Below, piece by piece: positions 62,122-64,000 of a DNA stretch of 64,000 nucleotides (positions within the stretch are counted from its first letter, which is position 1; every line of letters begins with the position of its first letter). The notes beneath the pieces were generated by a model. It was not told the origin of the DNA, made no database searches, and saw only the letters and a list, made by a program, of their open reading frames with translations. The stretch is taken from positions 1,860,001 through 1,924,000 of the forward strand of contig NZ_JAPEOR010000002.1 in assembly GCF_026341125.1 (NCBI RefSeq), read 5' to 3'. A program made the position numbers and the translations under genes. The DNA comes from Streptomyces sp. NBC_01142 (lineage in GTDB: Bacteria > Actinomycetota > Actinomycetes > Streptomycetales > Streptomycetaceae).

Positions 62122-62994
62122 CTACCTGAAGACGGCCGGCGGCGGTGCCGGTGAGGGCTTGGCGCTCGCATCGGTGACCGCGGCCGCGCCGCCTGTGAAG
62201 TCGGTGAGCGTCCTGCCGTGTTCGACCCGGCCGGGGTGCGGGTCGCCCGCGATGCGGCGGGTCAGTTCGGCGACAGGCAGCGTGACGTCCGAGGCGAGCA
62301 GCACGGCGTTGCCGAAGCGGCGGCCGCGCAGCACGGTCGGGTCGGCGGCGAGCGCGAGTTCGGGGAAGACGGCGGCGGCGGTGGCGACCTGGGCGCGGAT
62401 GTGGGCGAGCGGCGGGCCGTCGGCGAGGTTGGCGGCGTAGTACCCGCCCGGCTTCAGGACTCTTCGCACCTCGCCGAGGAACTCGGTGCTGGTCAGATGT
62501 GCGGGGGTGCGGGCGCCGCTGAACACGTCGGCTATCACCAGGTCCGCCCAGTCGTCCTGGACCTTGCCGAGCCCGTCGCGGGCATCGATGGACCGGACCC
62601 GGATACGGGCGTTCGGGTCCCATGGAAGCTTTCTGCGCACCAGTTGGACCAGGGCTGCGTCCAGCTCGACTATCTGCTGGGTGGAGCGGGGGCGGGTGGC
62701 GGCGATGTAGCGGGCGAGCGTGAAGGCCCCGCCGCCGAGATGGACGACCTGGAGGGGGCGGCCGGGCGGGGCGGCGAGATCGGCGATGTGGCCGAGGCGG
62801 CGCTGGTACTCGAAGGAGAGATGGGTGGGGTCGTCGAGGTCGACATGGGACTGCGGGGCGCCGTCGATCAGCAGCGTCCAGCCGTGCGGCCGCTCCCGGT
62901 CGGGTATCAGCTCCGCCATCCCGCCGTCCACCTGTTCCAGGACAGCTTCGGAGCCGCCCCCGTCCGTACGGCCGCGCCGCTTGCTCTTTGCCAC
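62122..62994 (-). CDS. Spermidine-synthase-like methyltransferase-fold protein
   Basis: 290 residues from GTG 62994. Rossmann fold resembling spermidine synthase: LQVVHLGGGAFTLARYIAATRP, IVELDAALVQLVRRKLPW, IRVRSIDARDGLGKVQDDWADLVIADVFSGARTPAHLTSTEFLGEVRRVLKPGGYYAANLADGP. The proton-shuttling Asp region is partly kept (VIADVFSG), but the N-terminal substrate domain is short, as in many actinobacterial paralogues annotated as fused MFS/spermidine synthase. It may transfer aminopropyl groups or be a methyltransferase; sequence does not decide. Confidence 0.8.
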   Translation of the reverse strand: MAKSKRRGRTDGGGSEAVLEQVDGGMAELIPDRERPHGWTLLIDGAPQSHVDLDDPTHLSFEYQRRLGHIADLAAPPGRPLQVVHLGGGAFTLARYIAATRPRSTQQIVELDAALVQLVRRKLPWDPNARIRVRSIDARDGLGKVQDDWADLVIADVFSGARTPAHLTSTEFLGEVRRVLKPGGYYAANLADGPPLAHIRAQVATAAAVFPELALAADPTVLRGRRFGNAVLLASDVTLPVAELTRRIAGDPHPGRVEHGRTLTDFTGGAAAVTDASAKPSPAPPPAVFR

Positions 62995-63118
62995 GCGCCC
63001 ATTATCGGACCCCGGCCCGGTGGCGGCCCCCGCGCGGCCGGCAGGCAGGAGCCGGACAGCAGGAAGCAGCCGGACAGCAGGCAGGAGCCGGACAGCAGGA
63101 GTCCGGCGGCAAAGGTGT

Positions 63119-63574
63119 TCAGCAACAGTTGTCGGCGGCCTCGATGAGGCGGGCCGCCTCATCGAGGGCCTCGCGCAGGACCGCAGGGTCGGTGACCAGC
63201 CCCCCGTCGTCCGGCGGCAGCAGCCAGCCGGAGCCGGTGACCGGGACCTCGGCAGGGATACGGAGACCGCGCCCCGAGGTCTGCGTACAGGCGCTGCCCG
63301 GCATGTCCCAGCCGTCCGCGGTGCCGGGCGGCACAAGGAAGCCGAGGGTGTCGCAGGTGCCGTCGTGGAGCACAGGGCCGACGGCAGGAGAGGAGGCACG
63401 GCGCAGAATGTCCACCGCCTCCAGCCCCTGCCGGGCGGGGACGGTCACCAGATCGCAGGGTTCGGCCGCGGCGCCGTCCCCGGGTGGTGCGCTGCTGTCC
63501 TGGGTGGGCCTGTGCCGAGCAGTCGTTGCAGTCGTCGCAGTCGTCCGTGAGCCGTTATTGGCGCTGGTCTCCAT
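63119..63574 (-). CDS. Conserved hypothetical actinobacterial protein
   Basis: 151 residues starting METSANNGSRTTATTATTARHR with GGAGG five bases upstream. N-terminal 40 residues are Thr/Pro-rich; the remainder (CDLVTVPARQGLEAVDILRRA...VLHDGTCDTLGFLVPPGTADGWDMPGSACTQTSGRGLRIPAEVPVTGSGWLLPPDDGGLVTDPAVLREALDEAARLIEAADNCC) is compact with several Cys and a DTLGFLVPPG loop found in a Streptomyces family without known function. It resembles the short N-terminal-type domain of bifunctional primase-polymerase relatives in pattern (GWLLPP), though that is uncertain. No membrane segment. Confidence 0.75.
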   Translation of the reverse strand: METSANNGSRTTATTATTARHRPTQDSSAPPGDGAAAEPCDLVTVPARQGLEAVDILRRASSPAVGPVLHDGTCDTLGFLVPPGTADGWDMPGSACTQTSGRGLRIPAEVPVTGSGWLLPPDDGGLVTDPAVLREALDEAARLIEAADNCC

Positions 63575-63814
63575 GCCGACCTCCAACAAGGGGATCCCCT
63601 CCTCGCTCGAGTGGAGACACGTTCCGGGTCTCCACATGGTTCAACGCCCGTTCTCGTCAATGGCTACGGCGGCACGCCGCCGCAAAGGATGGCAGTTCAT
63701 GGCAGATCGTGGGTGAGATATCCCTTTTGTAACTAAACCCTGTGTGCGCACCCGGTCACAGCGGGTACGTTCTTGCTCCGCCGGAACACGGCTGCACCAA
63801 GAGAGGGCTCGGCC

Positions 63815-64000
63815 ATGACGTCATCGTCACAGGCATCACGGGCAGTTCCCAACCTCGCTTTCCGCAGGCTGCGCGGACAGCGCTCGCCGGGGGAGTTCGC
63901 GGCGGCGGTTCGCAAGGCCGCCCGGGAGATCGGCGAGCAGGTCTCGTGCGACGCCCGTTACATCGGGCGCGTCGAGGCCGGTGAGATCCGCTGTCCGAAC
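63815..64000 (+). CDS. HTH regulator, start only (cut by window end)
   Basis: 62 residues visible. The N-terminus PNLAFRRLRGQRSPGEFAAAVRKAAREIGEQVSCDARYIGRVEAGEIRCPN is an XRE-like HTH with the RSPGEFA/ARYIGRVEAGEI pattern seen in Streptomyces TPR-containing regulators of roughly 400 residues, some of which affect development or antibiotic production. AGAGGG lies nine bases before the ATG. Truncated by the window boundary. Confidence 0.8.
   Translation, partial: MTSSSQASRAVPNLAFRRLRGQRSPGEFAAAVRKAAREIGEQVSCDARYIGRVEAGEIRCPN

Noticed and set aside
63119..63637. Longer start for the conserved hypothetical at 63.1-63.6 kb
   Set aside because: The ATG at 63574 has GGAGG at ideal spacing; the upstream extension has no support.

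Overview
The window is a piece of a Streptomyces chromosome. GC content is very high and third codon positions are almost always G or C. Gene order matches what I remember of the Streptomyces core: acdH / liu-type genes, then desEF and desABCD, hexosaminidase, glmS, adpA, ornA, tRNA-His and cebR-cebEFG-bglC. The adpA gene carries the hallmark rare TTA codon. All identifications come from reading the sequence; no database was searched.

Layout. 1-6.6 kb: the 5' two thirds of a large fused ABC exporter, a secreted class-A beta-lactamase-like protein, and an IS200/IS605-type element (tnpA plus a tnpB with an in-frame amber codon) inserted in the 3' end of a secreted phytase/esterase-like gene, whose last codons lie on the far side of the element. 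6.9-9 kb: a TerD domain fused to a putative PD-(D/E)XK nuclease. 9.1-15.4 kb: a ThDP enzyme, a ureohydrolase and a Na+/solute symporter on the minus strand, divergent from a PucR regulator; a plausible arginine/guanidino-compound catabolic module. 15.4-19.3 kb: acyl-CoA dehydrogenase, TesB thioesterase, CDF metal exporter and a phosphatase-like protein. 19.7-26.1 kb: a TetR regulator divergent from a four-gene leucine/isovalerate-type catabolic operon (carboxylase beta and alpha, HMG-CoA lyase, acyl-CoA dehydrogenase), with two matching palindromes in the shared promoter.

27-34.3 kb: complete desferrioxamine locus (desE, siderophore-interacting reductase, desABCD) with two textbook iron boxes. 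34.4-41.1 kb: GH20 hexosaminidase, DUF4429/SHOCT protein, small hypothetical gene, glmS, acetate-transporter-family protein and universal stress protein. 41.4-44.2 kb: small membrane protein, adpA, ornA and tRNA-His. Directly after the tRNA comes a decayed phage or integrative-element remnant (44.24-46.7 kb). 46.7-52.7 kb: the cellobiose/cellotriose regulon (cebR, cebEFG, bglC) with a perfect CebR operator.

52.8-64 kb: secreted and cell-surface functions: a trypsin-like protease with a repeat domain, a wall/membrane-anchored protein, an S41 peptidase and a CBM2-GH18 chitinase with a DasR-like site. These are followed by a two-component system (response regulator with a His-rich tail), a secreted proline-rich protein, a spermidine-synthase-like protein, a conserved hypothetical and the start of an HTH regulator cut by the window end.

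Much of the window serves nutrient scavenging (iron, chitin/GlcNAc, cello-oligosaccharides, branched-chain acids) around the developmental regulator AdpA. The most unusual elements are the IS605-split gene with its nonsense-mutated tnpB, the TerD-nuclease fusion, the low-complexity insertion in PucR, several short tandem-repeat arrays in intergenic DNA, and the eroded element at tRNA-His.
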